Shown here piece after piece: positions 49,224 through 58,232 of a stretch of DNA of 64,000 nucleotides; within the stretch, counting starts at the first letter, position 1; each line of letters opens with the position of its first letter. Position numbers and translations under genes: made by a program. The stretch covers positions 62,001 to 126,000 of the forward strand of contig NZ_VSFC01000052.1 of assembly GCF_008084905.1 (NCBI RefSeq), written 5' to 3'. Origin of the DNA: Xanthomarina maritima (GTDB lineage Bacteria > Bacteroidota > Bacteroidia > Flavobacteriales > Flavobacteriaceae). Under the pieces are notes generated by a model, which saw nothing but the letters and a program-made list of their open reading frames with translations, did not search any database and was not told the DNA's origin.

Positions 49224-51242
49224 TTGTATCAGAAAATAATCTTCATACTCACTTTATTATTTTTCTTACCATTAAATGCACAAAACACGTCTTTTAATAG
49301 GCAATTGGATAGTATTTATTTTTACAGAAAATTAGCAGATAAATCTTCAAATACTAAAGAAGGAATAAATTATGCTAAATATGCCATAAAATTATCGAAA
49401 GAAACTAAACTAGATTCTACAATTTTAAACAGCAAAAGACTTCTTGCAACTCTTTATATCAGAGAGAGAAATGTTGATTCTTTATTTAACTTAAATCATG
49501 AAAATTTAAAACTGGCTACTAAATTGCATGATTCTTTAGCTATTGCAAATATAACCAATGTTTTAGGTTGGTATCATGAGCAAAAAGCTCAAATAGATAG
49601 TTCTTATTATTATTATTATTCTACATATAAAATTTTTAAGGCTCTTAATGAAGTAGAAAGAGAAGCTGAATCTTTATTTTTTATGGCTAATATTCAATTT
49701 AGTCAACGAGATTATATAGGTTGTGAACAAAATGCTGTAGCATCTATTAGATTATTACAAACATTACCAATAACTGATAAGTCATTAGATTATTTATGGG
49801 CATTGCATAATTTAATTGCAATTGCCTCTGATGAATTAGGGCTTTATGATAAAGCTATAGAATATCATGAAAAGGCTTTAACTTATAGTAATCAGCTTGA
49901 AAATAATTTTATATATACTTTATACTCTAATAGCAATATTGCATTAATTTACAAAGAGTTAAAACAATATAGTAAAGCTTTAGTAATCTATGAAGAATTA
50001 TTTCAAAATAAAGAGATACTATTGAAAGAGCCAAATAATTATGCTCTTATTTTAGGTGATTATGCATATATAAAACATTTATCTAAGAATTATAAAATAG
50101 ATGATATTTCAAGGATGTTTTCCGAAGCTTATAAATTAAGCGATAGTTTAAATGACCTTTATAGTATTATGTCTGTTAGTTTAAATACTTCAGAATTTTA
50201 TAAAGATATTGAATATAAAGATTCTGCTCTTTTCTTTGCCAATAGAGCATATAATCTTGGTAAAGAAACTAATACTAATGATGTGATTTTGCAAGCTCTT
50301 ATGTTAAAATCAAACATTGAAGATCCTACAAAATCTAAATTATATTTAAATGAATATGTGCATTTAAGTGATAGTCTCCAGAATAAAGAACGTGCCATTA
50401 GAAACAAATTTGCTAGAATAGAATTTGAAACAGATCAAATAGTTGAACGAAGCAAACAAATAGCAAAAGAAAGACTATGGCTATTGATTCTTTCAATAGG
50501 ATTGATTTTTACTTTACTATTATTATACATCATTATCACTCAAAGAAATAAAAATAAGGAGTTGAGATTTAATCAACAACAACAGGAAACAAACGAGGAA
50601 ATCTATAACTTGATGCTTTCTCAACAAGATAAAATAGATGAAGCCAGAGTTGCTGAGAAAAAACGAATTTCTCAAGAAATGCATGATGGAATTTTAGGAA
50701 GACTTTTTGGAATCAGGTTAAGTTTGGATAGTTTAAATATGAGTACTCAACCAGAAGCTATCAAGTCTAGAGAAAAATATTTAGAAGATTTAAAAGAGAT
50801 TGAACAAGATATTCGTAAAGTTTCTCATGAACTGAATACAGATTTTGTATCTGGTTCAAATTATATAAATATTATCAGAACTCTTCTAGATAACCAAACA
50901 AAAGCTTATAAACTTGAATATATTTTAAGAAATGACGATAACATTGATTGGGATAGTGTGTCTAATAAAACTAAAATTCATTATTACAGAATTATTCAAG
51001 AAGCGCTTCAAAATATATATAAGCATGCTAATGCTTCAGAAGTTCATATTAGTTTTAAACAAAAAAATAATGTAATTTGCTTATCGATTTCAGATAATGG
51101 TGTTGGTTTCGACGTAAGCAAAGCAAGAAAAGGCATTGGTTTAAAAAATATAAACTCTAGAGTAAACGAAATTAATGGTGAACTAGAAATTAAATCGACT
51201 ATAGATTCTGGAACAGAATTAATCATTAAAGCCCCAATCTAA
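49224..51242 (+). CDS. TPR-containing sensor histidine kinase (HisKA_3 type)
   Basis: A 672-aa kinase with a TTG start; a stop four codons upstream excludes a longer frame and the TTG gives a full signal peptide (MYQKIIFILTLLFFLPLNAQ). Residues 25-400 are periplasmic tetratricopeptide repeats (e.g. LYDKAIEYHEKALTYSNQLE). A transmembrane helix lies near 418-440 and a coiled coil follows. The dimerisation/phospho-acceptor box is KKRISQEMHDGILGRLFG (His near 486), then HATPase with HYYRIIQEALQNIYKHANAS and DNGVGFD, KGIGLKNI. It pairs with the regulator 14 bp downstream. Confidence 0.93.
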   Translation: MYQKIIFILTLLFFLPLNAQNTSFNRQLDSIYFYRKLADKSSNTKEGINYAKYAIKLSKETKLDSTILNSKRLLATLYIRERNVDSLFNLNHENLKLATKLHDSLAIANITNVLGWYHEQKAQIDSSYYYYYSTYKIFKALNEVEREAESLFFMANIQFSQRDYIGCEQNAVASIRLLQTLPITDKSLDYLWALHNLIAIASDELGLYDKAIEYHEKALTYSNQLENNFIYTLYSNSNIALIYKELKQYSKALVIYEELFQNKEILLKEPNNYALILGDYAYIKHLSKNYKIDDISRMFSEAYKLSDSLNDLYSIMSVSLNTSEFYKDIEYKDSALFFANRAYNLGKETNTNDVILQALMLKSNIEDPTKSKLYLNEYVHLSDSLQNKERAIRNKFARIEFETDQIVERSKQIAKERLWLLILSIGLIFTLLLLYIIITQRNKNKELRFNQQQQETNEEIYNLMLSQQDKIDEARVAEKKRISQEMHDGILGRLFGIRLSLDSLNMSTQPEAIKSREKYLEDLKEIEQDIRKVSHELNTDFVSGSNYINIIRTLLDNQTKAYKLEYILRNDDNIDWDSVSNKTKIHYYRIIQEALQNIYKHANASEVHISFKQKNNVICLSISDNGVGFDVSKARKGIGLKNINSRVNEINGELEIKSTIDSGTELIIKAPI

Positions 51243-51256
51243 AAACTAAATTACTC

Positions 51257-51931
51257 ATGCAAGAAACTATTCGCATATTAATGACAGACGATCATCCAAT
51301 GATTATTGAGGGATATCAAAACACATTAATAGCGACTAAAAAAGAGCATCAAGATCTAAAAATTGATATAGCAAATAGTTGCGATGAATCTATAAAGTTT
51401 ATGAATAAAGCCATTTCGTTAGAAAACCCTTACGATATGCTATTCATGGACATTAGTTTACCCCCTTCAAGTGATGGAAAATATACGTCTGGTGAAGATT
51501 TAGCAATTTATGCCAGAAAGATTATGCCTAAAGCAAAAATAGTCATTCTTACCATGTTTAATGAGTCTTATAGAATACATAATATTGTAAAAACAATTAA
51601 TCCTGAAGGGTTTTTAATAAAAAGCGATTTAACTTCAAGAGAGTTATCAAGCGCATTTCAGGCAGTAATAAATAATCCACCCTTTTATAGTGGAACTGTA
51701 AATAGTATTATAAGGAAAAACATTTCTAACGATATTATTGTTGATGAAATAAACAGAAAAATACTTCACTTACTATCTCAAGGTGTAAAAACTAAGAGTT
51801 TAACAGACCATATAAACTTATCTATGAGTGCTATAGAAAAACGTAAAAAGCATTTAAAAGAATTATTTATGGTAGAAGATGGAAGCGATGAAACTTTGTT
51901 AAATGAAGCTAGAATCAAAGGATTTGTATAA
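51257..51931 (+). CDS. NarL/FixJ-family response regulator
   Basis: A 224-aa regulator. Receiver domain with D11-D12, phospho-acceptor D65 in LFMDISLPP, and the switch lysine in FLIKSDL. The C-terminal LuxR-type HTH is LHLLSQGVKTKSLTDHINLSMSAIEKRKKHLKELF split over helices 8-9. Partner of the TPR histidine kinase. The palindrome TTACGG-N5-CCGTAA about 80 bp beyond its stop could be its own binding site. Confidence 0.92.
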   Translation: MQETIRILMTDDHPMIIEGYQNTLIATKKEHQDLKIDIANSCDESIKFMNKAISLENPYDMLFMDISLPPSSDGKYTSGEDLAIYARKIMPKAKIVILTMFNESYRIHNIVKTINPEGFLIKSDLTSRELSSAFQAVINNPPFYSGTVNSIIRKNISNDIIVDEINRKILHLLSQGVKTKSLTDHINLSMSAIEKRKKHLKELFMVEDGSDETLLNEARIKGFV

Positions 51932-52008
51932 TTTTATCAAATAAAAAGTGTTAAAATCACTCTTCATTATAACTTTAAACTCTCTGTAAAAGGTTGATAT
52001 TATTGACT

Positions 52009-52077
52009 ATTACGGTTTTTCCGTAATTAATTTGTGGTTTTACCGTAACAAAATTTTAAAAGTTCGTATTATATTTG
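52009..52077 (+). promoter_or_regulatory. Activator-type promoter for a probable small RNA
   Basis: Palindrome ATTACGG-TTTTT-CCGTAAT (52009-52027), a further half-site ACCGTAA (52042-52048) and an exact -7 box TATATTTG (52070-52077) without a -33 TTTG. The missing -33 box with upstream half-sites points to activator dependence, perhaps by the adjacent LuxR-type regulator. Confidence 0.5.
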
Positions 52078-52082
52078 AAGTA

Positions 52083-52188
52083 TCAACAACAATTAGTTAA
52101 TCCCTCAAAAGATATTTCGTTGATAATAGCATTTACACTAACCTCGTGACTTTTATTCCTTAATAATAGTCATGAGGTTTCTTTTTTT
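52083..52188 (+). ncRNA. Probable ~105-nt small RNA downstream of the two-component genes
   Basis: Bounded by the promoter just described and by the terminator AACCTCGTGAC / GTCATGAGGTT (52140-52150, 52169-52179, one G-T wobble) with a T7 tail. The 5' part can close TATCAAC (52081-52087) with GTTGATA (52119-52125), leaving an unpaired TTAATCCCTCAAAAGAT loop. No ORF. The T tail overlaps the stop codon of the convergent DUF456 gene. Confidence 0.5.
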
Positions 52189-52696
52189 AGAAAGTAAAGA
52201 TGCTGCTTTTATATTCCCAGACTTTCATAATAAAAAACCCAAAGTAGATTATAGCTACAATAAACTTTATAAAAGTACCAGTTAAAAAACCTAAAAATGA
52301 ACCAAAAGCTGCCTTTACTGCTGTTTTAGAATTAGTTTTATTAATTTTTTCTCCAATAAAAGCACCAACAAAAGGCCAGATAATAATACCAAAAACTCCC
52401 AGTATTGGAAAAACTATAGCAACTAATAAACCAAGTGTTGTACCAAAAACACCATGCCTACTTCCTCCAAATTTTTTAGTTCCTAAAGACGGAATAATAT
52501 AGTCTAGCGCAAAAACCATTATTGCAATAGCAAGAGTAATACCTAAAAACAACCAATTATTAGGAACAGCATTTGTTAAATAGAGTAATAGTAAACCAAT
52601 CCAACTTAATGGAGGTCCAGGTAAAACAGGTAAAAAGCTTCCTAAAACACCTGTTAGCATAAATAATAAACCAATAAGGGTTAATAAAATGTCCAT
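52187..52696 (-). CDS. DUF456 membrane protein
   Basis: A 169-aa inner membrane protein of the DUF456 family: N-terminal FMLTGVLGSFLPVLPGPPLSWIGLLLLY in pieces, then IPSLGTKKFGGSRHGVFGTTLG and FPILGVFGIIIWPFVGAFIGE, with four to five glycine-rich helices. Function unknown; the glycine-zipper pattern suggests tight helix packing. Divergent from blaI. Confidence 0.88.
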   Translation of the reverse strand: MDILLTLIGLLFMLTGVLGSFLPVLPGPPLSWIGLLLLYLTNAVPNNWLFLGITLAIAIMVFALDYIIPSLGTKKFGGSRHGVFGTTLGLLVAIVFPILGVFGIIIWPFVGAFIGEKINKTNSKTAVKAAFGSFLGFLTGTFIKFIVAIIYFGFFIMKVWEYKSSIFTF

Positions 52697-52743
52697 ATAA
52701 TTTTCTTTATAAGACGAAGATATAAAATGATTATCACATTTTT

Positions 52744-52805
52744 AACTAAAAAATTAGTTCAAACTAAAATTTTAGTTATATTTGTGTTCAACTAAAATTT
52801 TAGTT
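52744..52805 (+). promoter_or_regulatory. Three BlaI operators around the blaI promoter
   Basis: AACTAA-N4-TTAGTT at 52744-52759 and two perfect 16-bp palindromes AACTAAAATTTTAGTT at 52762-52777 and 52790-52805. The -7 box TATATTTG (52777-52784) lies between the second and third. BlaI/MecI repressors bind such dyads; occupancy would block the promoter, giving autorepression. Confidence 0.85.
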
Positions 52806-52826
52806 TTAAAATAATTCATATTAATT

Positions 52827-53195
52827 ATGCATCATACAAAACAGCTTACCAAGGCAGAAGAAGAAATCATGCAAATGTTATGGCGGCTTGAAAAAGCCAA
52901 TGTCAAACAAATTATTGATTTATTGCCTGAACCAAAACCAGCTTATAATACAGTTTCTACAATAGTTAGAATTTTAGAAAGTAAAGGATTTGTAGATTAT
53001 GAAAAACAAGGGAAAGGACATGTGTATTTTCCAATTGTTAAAAAACAAGATTATAGCAATCAGAGTTTAAATACGTTGGTAGATAACTATTTTCAAGGTT
53101 CATTTAAAAGCATGGTATCTTTTTTTGTGAAGAAAAACGACATCAGTTTACAAGAGTTGGAATCTGTTTTAAAAGACATTAATAAAAAAGACTAA
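52827..53195 (+). CDS. BlaI/MecI/CopY-family repressor
   Basis: A 122-aa winged-helix repressor: LTKAEEEIMQMLWRLEKANV (helix 1), PAYNTVSTIVRILESKGFVDYEKQG (recognition helix and wing), GHVYFPIVKKQDY, and a C-terminal dimerisation part. The proteolytic site of staphylococcal BlaI (N-F in the middle) is not obvious. It is 2 bp before the M56 peptidase gene whose product probably inactivates it. Confidence 0.94.
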   Translation: MHHTKQLTKAEEEIMQMLWRLEKANVKQIIDLLPEPKPAYNTVSTIVRILESKGFVDYEKQGKGHVYFPIVKKQDYSNQSLNTLVDNYFQGSFKSMVSFFVKKNDISLQELESVLKDINKKD

Positions 53196-53197
53196 TT

Positions 53198-54787
53198 ATG
53201 GTAACTTATATCATTCAAACAATTGCATTTCAGTTATTCTTTTTATTAGTTTACGATGTATTCTTAAAAAAGGAAACTTTCTTTAATTGGAATAGAGCCT
53301 ATCTTTTAATAACAGCTATATTATCTTTTGTATTACCAACTATTAAAATCGAGATGTTTAAAAACATCGTACCACAACAATATATAATTACACTTCCTGA
53401 AGTTGTAATTGGAAAACAAAACCCAATAGTTTTAGATGAAGTATTCATTGAGGGAACTAATCAAATCTCAAGCTTTTCATGGTCTTGGATGTATCTGTTC
53501 TATCTAGGTTCTGCAATTGCTTTTGTAATTTTTGTTTATAAGCTGAAAAATATCATCCAATTGATTTTTAGCAATCAAAAACATCAAGAACAAAATCTAA
53601 AAATTATCACTTTAGAAGACAGTCGTGATGCCTTTTCATTTTTCAACTTCATATTTATTGGTAAGCAATTGGAAAATGAAGAAAGAGAAACCATTTTAAA
53701 ACATGAGCTAGTACATGTAAAGCAAAAGCACACGTTCGATATGTTGTTTTTCGAAATTCTACGTGTCTTGTTTTGGTTCAATCCACTTATTTATATGTAT
53801 CAAAACCGGATTTCTGTAGTACACGAATTTATTGCAGATGCCGAAGCTGTAAAGCACAATAAAACACAATATTATCAAAACCTGTTATCGCAAGTGTTTC
53901 ATGCCAAGCAGGTATCATTTATCAATCCATTTTTTAAAGAATCATTAATCAAAAAACGAATCGTTATGTTACAAAAATCAAAATCAAAACAAATTCAATT
54001 AGTAAGGTATGCACTCTTAATTCCCATGGTAATTGGCATGTTAATTTATTCATCGTGTTCAGATGAAAATCAAAAACGAGAAGATCTAATGGAAGAAAAT
54101 TCAATAAAAGAACTTTCAATATTAGAACAAATTGAAGCAATTAAAAAGGAAATTGAAATACAAGGAGAAGTTACACAAGAAGGAGAAAAAGGCTTGTTTT
54201 TATTATTAGGAAGAACAACTTTTAATATAAACCAAGATTTCCTCGATAAAGTAGATGAATATAATGAAGCAGAAAATAAGAATGAAATTCATAAAAAAAT
54301 AACATACTTGTTTAAGTCACTTCCAACAGAAGGAAGTATAACAGATGAAGAGATTTTCGCAATAAAAAAACTAATAACAATAACACAAGGATCTTCATTA
54401 AATTCATCAGAGTATGAAGGAAAATCCGAAGTACCGTTTTCAGTAATTAGTCAAGTCCCTGTTTTTCCAGGTTGCAACTCACAGGCAGATGAAGCTGGAA
54501 AAAAAGTTTGTTTTAATGAGGGAATAAGTAATTTTGTTGCTAAAAACTTCAATGCAGATTTAGCTAAAACCTTAGATTTAAAAGGGTCTATTAAAATATC
54601 TGTTTTCTTTAAAATAGATAACCAAGGTAATATTATTGAAGCCAAAGCAAGAGCTCCAAAACCAGAACTGGAAGTAGAAGCTGTTCGCGTTGTCAATATG
54701 CTACCAAAAATGACACCAGGAATGCATGGAGGAAAGGCAGTAAACGTACCTTATTACTTGCCTATTAAATTTGAAATTAAAGAATAA
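53198..54787 (+). CDS. BlaR1-like M56 peptidase with TonB C-terminal domain
   Basis: A 529-aa membrane protein. Helices at about 1-20, 33-50 and 92-115 precede the cytoplasmic zinc peptidase with HExxH as HELVHVKQKH (near 168) and the third ligand region FIADAEAVKH. A further helix (ALLIPMVIGMLIYSSC) leads to an extracytoplasmic part ending in a TonB C-terminal-like domain (GSIKISVFFKIDNQGNI, MTPGMHGGKAVNVPYYLPIKF). In the BlaR1 model the sensor part triggers cleavage of BlaI. The TonB-like domain replaces the penicillin-binding sensor, a common Bacteroidota variant; the signal is unknown. Confidence 0.9.
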   Translation: MVTYIIQTIAFQLFFLLVYDVFLKKETFFNWNRAYLLITAILSFVLPTIKIEMFKNIVPQQYIITLPEVVIGKQNPIVLDEVFIEGTNQISSFSWSWMYLFYLGSAIAFVIFVYKLKNIIQLIFSNQKHQEQNLKIITLEDSRDAFSFFNFIFIGKQLENEERETILKHELVHVKQKHTFDMLFFEILRVLFWFNPLIYMYQNRISVVHEFIADAEAVKHNKTQYYQNLLSQVFHAKQVSFINPFFKESLIKKRIVMLQKSKSKQIQLVRYALLIPMVIGMLIYSSCSDENQKREDLMEENSIKELSILEQIEAIKKEIEIQGEVTQEGEKGLFLLLGRTTFNINQDFLDKVDEYNEAENKNEIHKKITYLFKSLPTEGSITDEEIFAIKKLITITQGSSLNSSEYEGKSEVPFSVISQVPVFPGCNSQADEAGKKVCFNEGISNFVAKNFNADLAKTLDLKGSIKISVFFKIDNQGNIIEAKARAPKPELEVEAVRVVNMLPKMTPGMHGGKAVNVPYYLPIKFEIKE

Positions 54788-54804
54788 GTGTTATAAAACA
54801 TAAA

Positions 54805-54834
54805 AAAACCGAAGACTTAACTTCGGTTTTTTTT
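54805..54834 (+). terminator. Terminator of the blaI-M56 operon
   Basis: Perfect stem AAAACCGAAG / CTTCGGTTTT with a 6-nt loop and T8, 17 bp after the stop. Confidence 0.92.
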
Positions 54835-54901
54835 ATGTTTAAATTGTTTCATTTATGTAGGATTATCAAAAAAATTGTACTTTTCCATTTCAAATCTGTG
54901 T

Positions 54902-55378
54902 ATGAAACATTTGTACCTTTTATTTGGTTTATTGTTGCTGGTTTCTTGCAATTATTTTGATGTCAAGAAAACAACATCAGACGCCATTTTAAATGAAGAA
55001 TTAAAAACATTTAATTGGAGTGAAGTAGACGAATATCCTTCTTTTGCATCTTGTAATGACGAAGTCTCCAAAGAGGAAAAAAAACGTTGTTTTCAAAATT
55101 CCTTAACAGCCATTATTGCCAATAAAATTCAAAGAGACACCATAGTAGTTTCACAAGATGTTAAGGATACCATTTATATTAAATTTCAAATTTCCGAAAC
55201 TGGAACCTTGTCCTTGTTGGAAGCCAAAGTAGATTCTGTAACTCAAAATGAAATTCCAAATATCGATCAACTTATTGCAAGTAGTTTAGATTCGTTGCCA
55301 GAAATTTATCCAGCCATTAAACGAGGACAACAAGTAAAAACAGCTTTTACTTTACCTGTAATTATTCAAGTAAATTAA
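54902..55378 (+). CDS. TonB-C-like lipoprotein
   Basis: A 158-aa lipoprotein (MKHLYLLFGLLLLVSC, lipobox Cys16). The body resembles the C-terminal half of the upstream M56 protein: ASCNDEVSKEEKKRCFQNSL corresponds to the GCNSQ...KKVCFNEG segment there, and IKFQISETGTLSLLEAKVDS to its TonB-like repeat. It therefore looks like a freestanding copy of that sensor domain. The start chosen gives a proper signal peptide; a longer frame adds nine residues. Confidence 0.78.
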   Translation: MKHLYLLFGLLLLVSCNYFDVKKTTSDAILNEELKTFNWSEVDEYPSFASCNDEVSKEEKKRCFQNSLTAIIANKIQRDTIVVSQDVKDTIYIKFQISETGTLSLLEAKVDSVTQNEIPNIDQLIASSLDSLPEIYPAIKRGQQVKTAFTLPVIIQVN

Positions 55379-55430
55379 AGTTGTTACACGAAGCTTGAAG
55401 AAGTGTCTTGTTCAGTGCAGAATAAAATGA

Positions 55431-56162
55431 TTAAAACCTAATGGCCATTTTCTTCATCAACCTTAATATTTCAACATACAACCATATAAGAGTAACTAAA
55501 AGTCCCCAAGTTGCCAACCATTCTTTGTCTTTTGGTGCTTTGTTTTTATGTTCTTCAATAAAATCGAAATCCAAAAGTAAAGCCAAGGAAGCAAAAACAG
55601 CTGCCAGCATATTAAAGATAATAGCAACCCAAGATGTTCCCCAAATAAAGGTTTTTATGCCAAAAAAACTTAAAATCCATGAAATTAAATAAACTAAAAA
55701 GATACTAGCACATACTATAATAATTACACTTCTAAGTTTTTTTGTAACTACAATTATTCGAGTCTGATAAAGCATTAACATGACAAAAAAAGTAATGATT
55801 GTAACTCCAATAGCTTGAAAAGGAAGATTAGGAAATTTAGCATGTGCATAACTACTTATGCCACCAAGAAAAAACCCTTTAGCTATTGCATAGAGTGGTA
55901 CTAGATATTTTGCCCATTCTTTTCTAACTGAAATGACAATACTAATTACAATAGCAGAAACCATACCTCCTGTTACAAACCACTTTATATTTGTTCCTTT
56001 AGAATATAATTGCCAGACATAAACTGTTATAGAGGCAATAATTAAAATTGAAAAAAGTGATTTTAAAATAATTCCACGAACACTCAACTTTTCTGAAGTA
56101 CTTTTATCGCTCTCCCAAAAATAATTGTTAAATGCAGGATTAGATGTTTTGTCTAAACGCAT
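55431..56162 (-). CDS. Bax inhibitor-1/YccA-family membrane protein
   Basis: A 243-aa protein with seven hydrophobic helices. The N-terminal SNPAFNNYFWE and internal AKGFFLGGISSYAHAKFP, LYQTRIIVV, and VFASLALLLDFDFIEEHKNKAPKDKEW match the YccA/Bax inhibitor group in Bacteroidota. Homologues form proton-sensitive calcium leak channels; no role is established here. It starts 3 bp after the stop of the beta-barrel gene. Confidence 0.88.
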   Translation of the reverse strand: MRLDKTSNPAFNNYFWESDKSTSEKLSVRGIILKSLFSILIIASITVYVWQLYSKGTNIKWFVTGGMVSAIVISIVISVRKEWAKYLVPLYAIAKGFFLGGISSYAHAKFPNLPFQAIGVTIITFFVMLMLYQTRIIVVTKKLRSVIIIVCASIFLVYLISWILSFFGIKTFIWGTSWVAIIFNMLAAVFASLALLLDFDFIEEHKNKAPKDKEWLATWGLLVTLIWLYVEILRLMKKMAIRF

Positions 56163-56165
56163 CTA

Positions 56166-57053
56166 TTATAAGTTAAATTTAAAACCAACAGCAAAATCTA
56201 TTGGAAAATTTCCTTGGTTTTCAATAAAAATGGCAAATAGATTATTATATGCAATTGTAATAAAACCGTTCTTAGTTACTTTTATATCGCTTCCTAAACC
56301 AAAAATAAATGGTGCTTCAAGGTTTGAGCCAGATTCATCTTCTGTAATATAAGTACCAGGATTTAGTGGGTCTTCAAAACTAATAGTTTCATTGAAAAAA
56401 GTATAAGTAACAAAAGTTAAATTGCCATAAATACTAAAGTTGCTTTTATTGATAAAACGAAATCTGTAACCTAAACCTAATTCTGTAGAGGCATATTGAA
56501 AATCATTAGATTCTAAAGCAGTCTTTAAACTAAAATATCCAGCATGACGTTTAAAACGTGTGTCACCATAAACTTCAAATTCTGCTCCAAAAAACGGAAC
56601 AGATGTATTTTCTGGGTTATTAACAAAAGGTTGATTTGTAATGCCTCCAAAAACACCTAATCGTGATTTAAGTTTAGCTCGTGGCTCATAACTATAGTTT
56701 AAATCTGTGGTTGAATTATATGTATTTATATAATCTTTTAAACTAGCAAGAGTTAAATTTACTTTTTCGGCATTTAGGTTATATTCTTTTGTTAAATTGT
56801 TTAATGTAGTTTTGTATTGTTCTTGATATTTTTTTGTGTCTGGATTTTTAGTATTTACTAATTCTTGAATAGATCCATCTTCTGTTTTTACAAAATATCT
56901 GAATTGTCCATCAAACGTATTCCATAATAAATCTAAATTGCCTTCAACTTCAGTTTTTAATTGAAGTGTTTCACCATTTATAGTGTAAGTTTCTTGAGCT
57001 TTAAGAGATGAAAAACTTAAAAACAAACATAATAGAATAACTAACTTTTTCAT
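56166..57053 (-). CDS. Outer membrane beta-barrel protein
   Basis: A 295-aa exported protein: signal peptide MKKLVILLCLFLSFSSLKAQ, an N-terminal ~100-residue helical/plug-like part with a fibre of short strands (TYTINGETLQLKTEVEGN), then alternating aromatic beta strands (RLGVFGGITNQPF, FFGAEFEVYG, GYFSLKTAL, LGLGYRFRF, FSIYGNLTFVTYTFF) ending FPIDFAVGFKFNL with the C-terminal aromatic pattern of outer membrane barrels. Function unknown. Confidence 0.75.
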   Translation of the reverse strand: MKKLVILLCLFLSFSSLKAQETYTINGETLQLKTEVEGNLDLLWNTFDGQFRYFVKTEDGSIQELVNTKNPDTKKYQEQYKTTLNNLTKEYNLNAEKVNLTLASLKDYINTYNSTTDLNYSYEPRAKLKSRLGVFGGITNQPFVNNPENTSVPFFGAEFEVYGDTRFKRHAGYFSLKTALESNDFQYASTELGLGYRFRFINKSNFSIYGNLTFVTYTFFNETISFEDPLNPGTYITEDESGSNLEAPFIFGLGSDIKVTKNGFITIAYNNLFAIFIENQGNFPIDFAVGFKFNL

Positions 57054-57107
57054 TAGATTGAGGTTTTACAATTCTTGTAAATCTAGCAAAAATAAATGAT
57101 TCTTGCA

Positions 57108-58232
57108 CTATTTTCGATATCTCCTATTTTTCCATTTGTAGTTTGGAAAAAGTGAAATAATAACAATATAGACACTAAAAAAAGGATAAAATATTGAACT
57201 AATAAGATAGCTTTTTAATAAGTATTTCTGATTAAAAAATGAAGTGGTTTTAAATAGAAGCATATAGTCTATGATTATTTTTATAGTAAAAGTAATCAAC
57301 AGATATTTGAAGCTAAAAGCGTTAAATAATGTAAGAAGAATAGAAGAAACTAAAGCAGTATTCATTAACAAAACAACAAATCCAGTTAGTTTTCCGAAGC
57401 TATTTTTATAGTGAGTTGTTTTTGAAGCCCAACGAACACGTTGTGATATTAGACTTTTAAAATTTGGTTGAGATTTTGTTAAAACAATGGCTTTTTTTGC
57501 TTTTAAAAATAATACTGATTTAGGATGTTTTTTTATGGCTTTTTGTAATAAAAAAACATCGTCTCCACTAGCAATATCATTATTTCCTTCAAAACCATTT
57601 AGTATTTTAAAAACATCTTTTTTGTACGCTAAATTGGCTCCATTGCAAATAAAAGGCTTTTTTAATCCGAAGCCTCCAACAGTAGCTCCAATTAAACTTA
57701 AAAAATCCAGAGTTTGAAATATGTCTAAAAAAGAATTGATATTATAATAAGTTACAGGAGCAGCAATGAGATTACAATTTGTTTTATGTATAAAATTGCT
57801 ATAACAAGTAAGCCAATATTTTGGTAATAAACAATCGGCATCTGTAGTAATAATCCACTCGTAAGATGCAAGTTCAATTGCTCTAGAAATAGCATCTTTC
57901 TTCGGAGAATTTGAAATTCTTTTATTTTGAATGATTTTAAAATTAATATTAGTGTTTTCGAGTTTTTTTTTAATAATTTCTTCTGAAGGATCTTCAGATG
58001 CATCGTTTATAAATAAAATTTCGAAGTTTGCGACTGGATATCTAAGTTTTAAAATCGAATTCAATAAAACTGGAAGGTTTTCAGCTTCATTTCGAAAAGG
58101 TATTACAACCGAAAATTTGATTTTTTCGGTTTCTACTTGACAAATAAAGTTAGGAATTTTATTAAAACCATAGATAAAGCTTCCTATTAATAACAGATAA
58201 CAAAATGTGATGCAAAAAATTAAAATCATCAT
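57108..58232 (-). CDS. Membrane GT2 family glycosyltransferase
   Basis: A 374-aa enzyme. An N-terminal helix (1-22) precedes the GT-A domain with SVVIPFRNEAENLPVLL, ILFINDASEDPS, TTDADCLLPKYW (DxD-like) and the QRVRWASKT (QxxRW) motif near 270. Three hydrophobic helices follow (about 285-365). This resembles processive or lipid-linked glycosyltransferases; acceptor unknown. It overlaps the flippase-like gene by 4 bp (ATGA), so they are one functional unit. Confidence 0.87.
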   Translation of the reverse strand: MMILIFCITFCYLLLIGSFIYGFNKIPNFICQVETEKIKFSVVIPFRNEAENLPVLLNSILKLRYPVANFEILFINDASEDPSEEIIKKKLENTNINFKIIQNKRISNSPKKDAISRAIELASYEWIITTDADCLLPKYWLTCYSNFIHKTNCNLIAAPVTYYNINSFLDIFQTLDFLSLIGATVGGFGLKKPFICNGANLAYKKDVFKILNGFEGNNDIASGDDVFLLQKAIKKHPKSVLFLKAKKAIVLTKSQPNFKSLISQRVRWASKTTHYKNSFGKLTGFVVLLMNTALVSSILLTLFNAFSFKYLLITFTIKIIIDYMLLFKTTSFFNQKYLLKSYLISSIFYPFFSVYIVIISLFPNYKWKNRRYRK

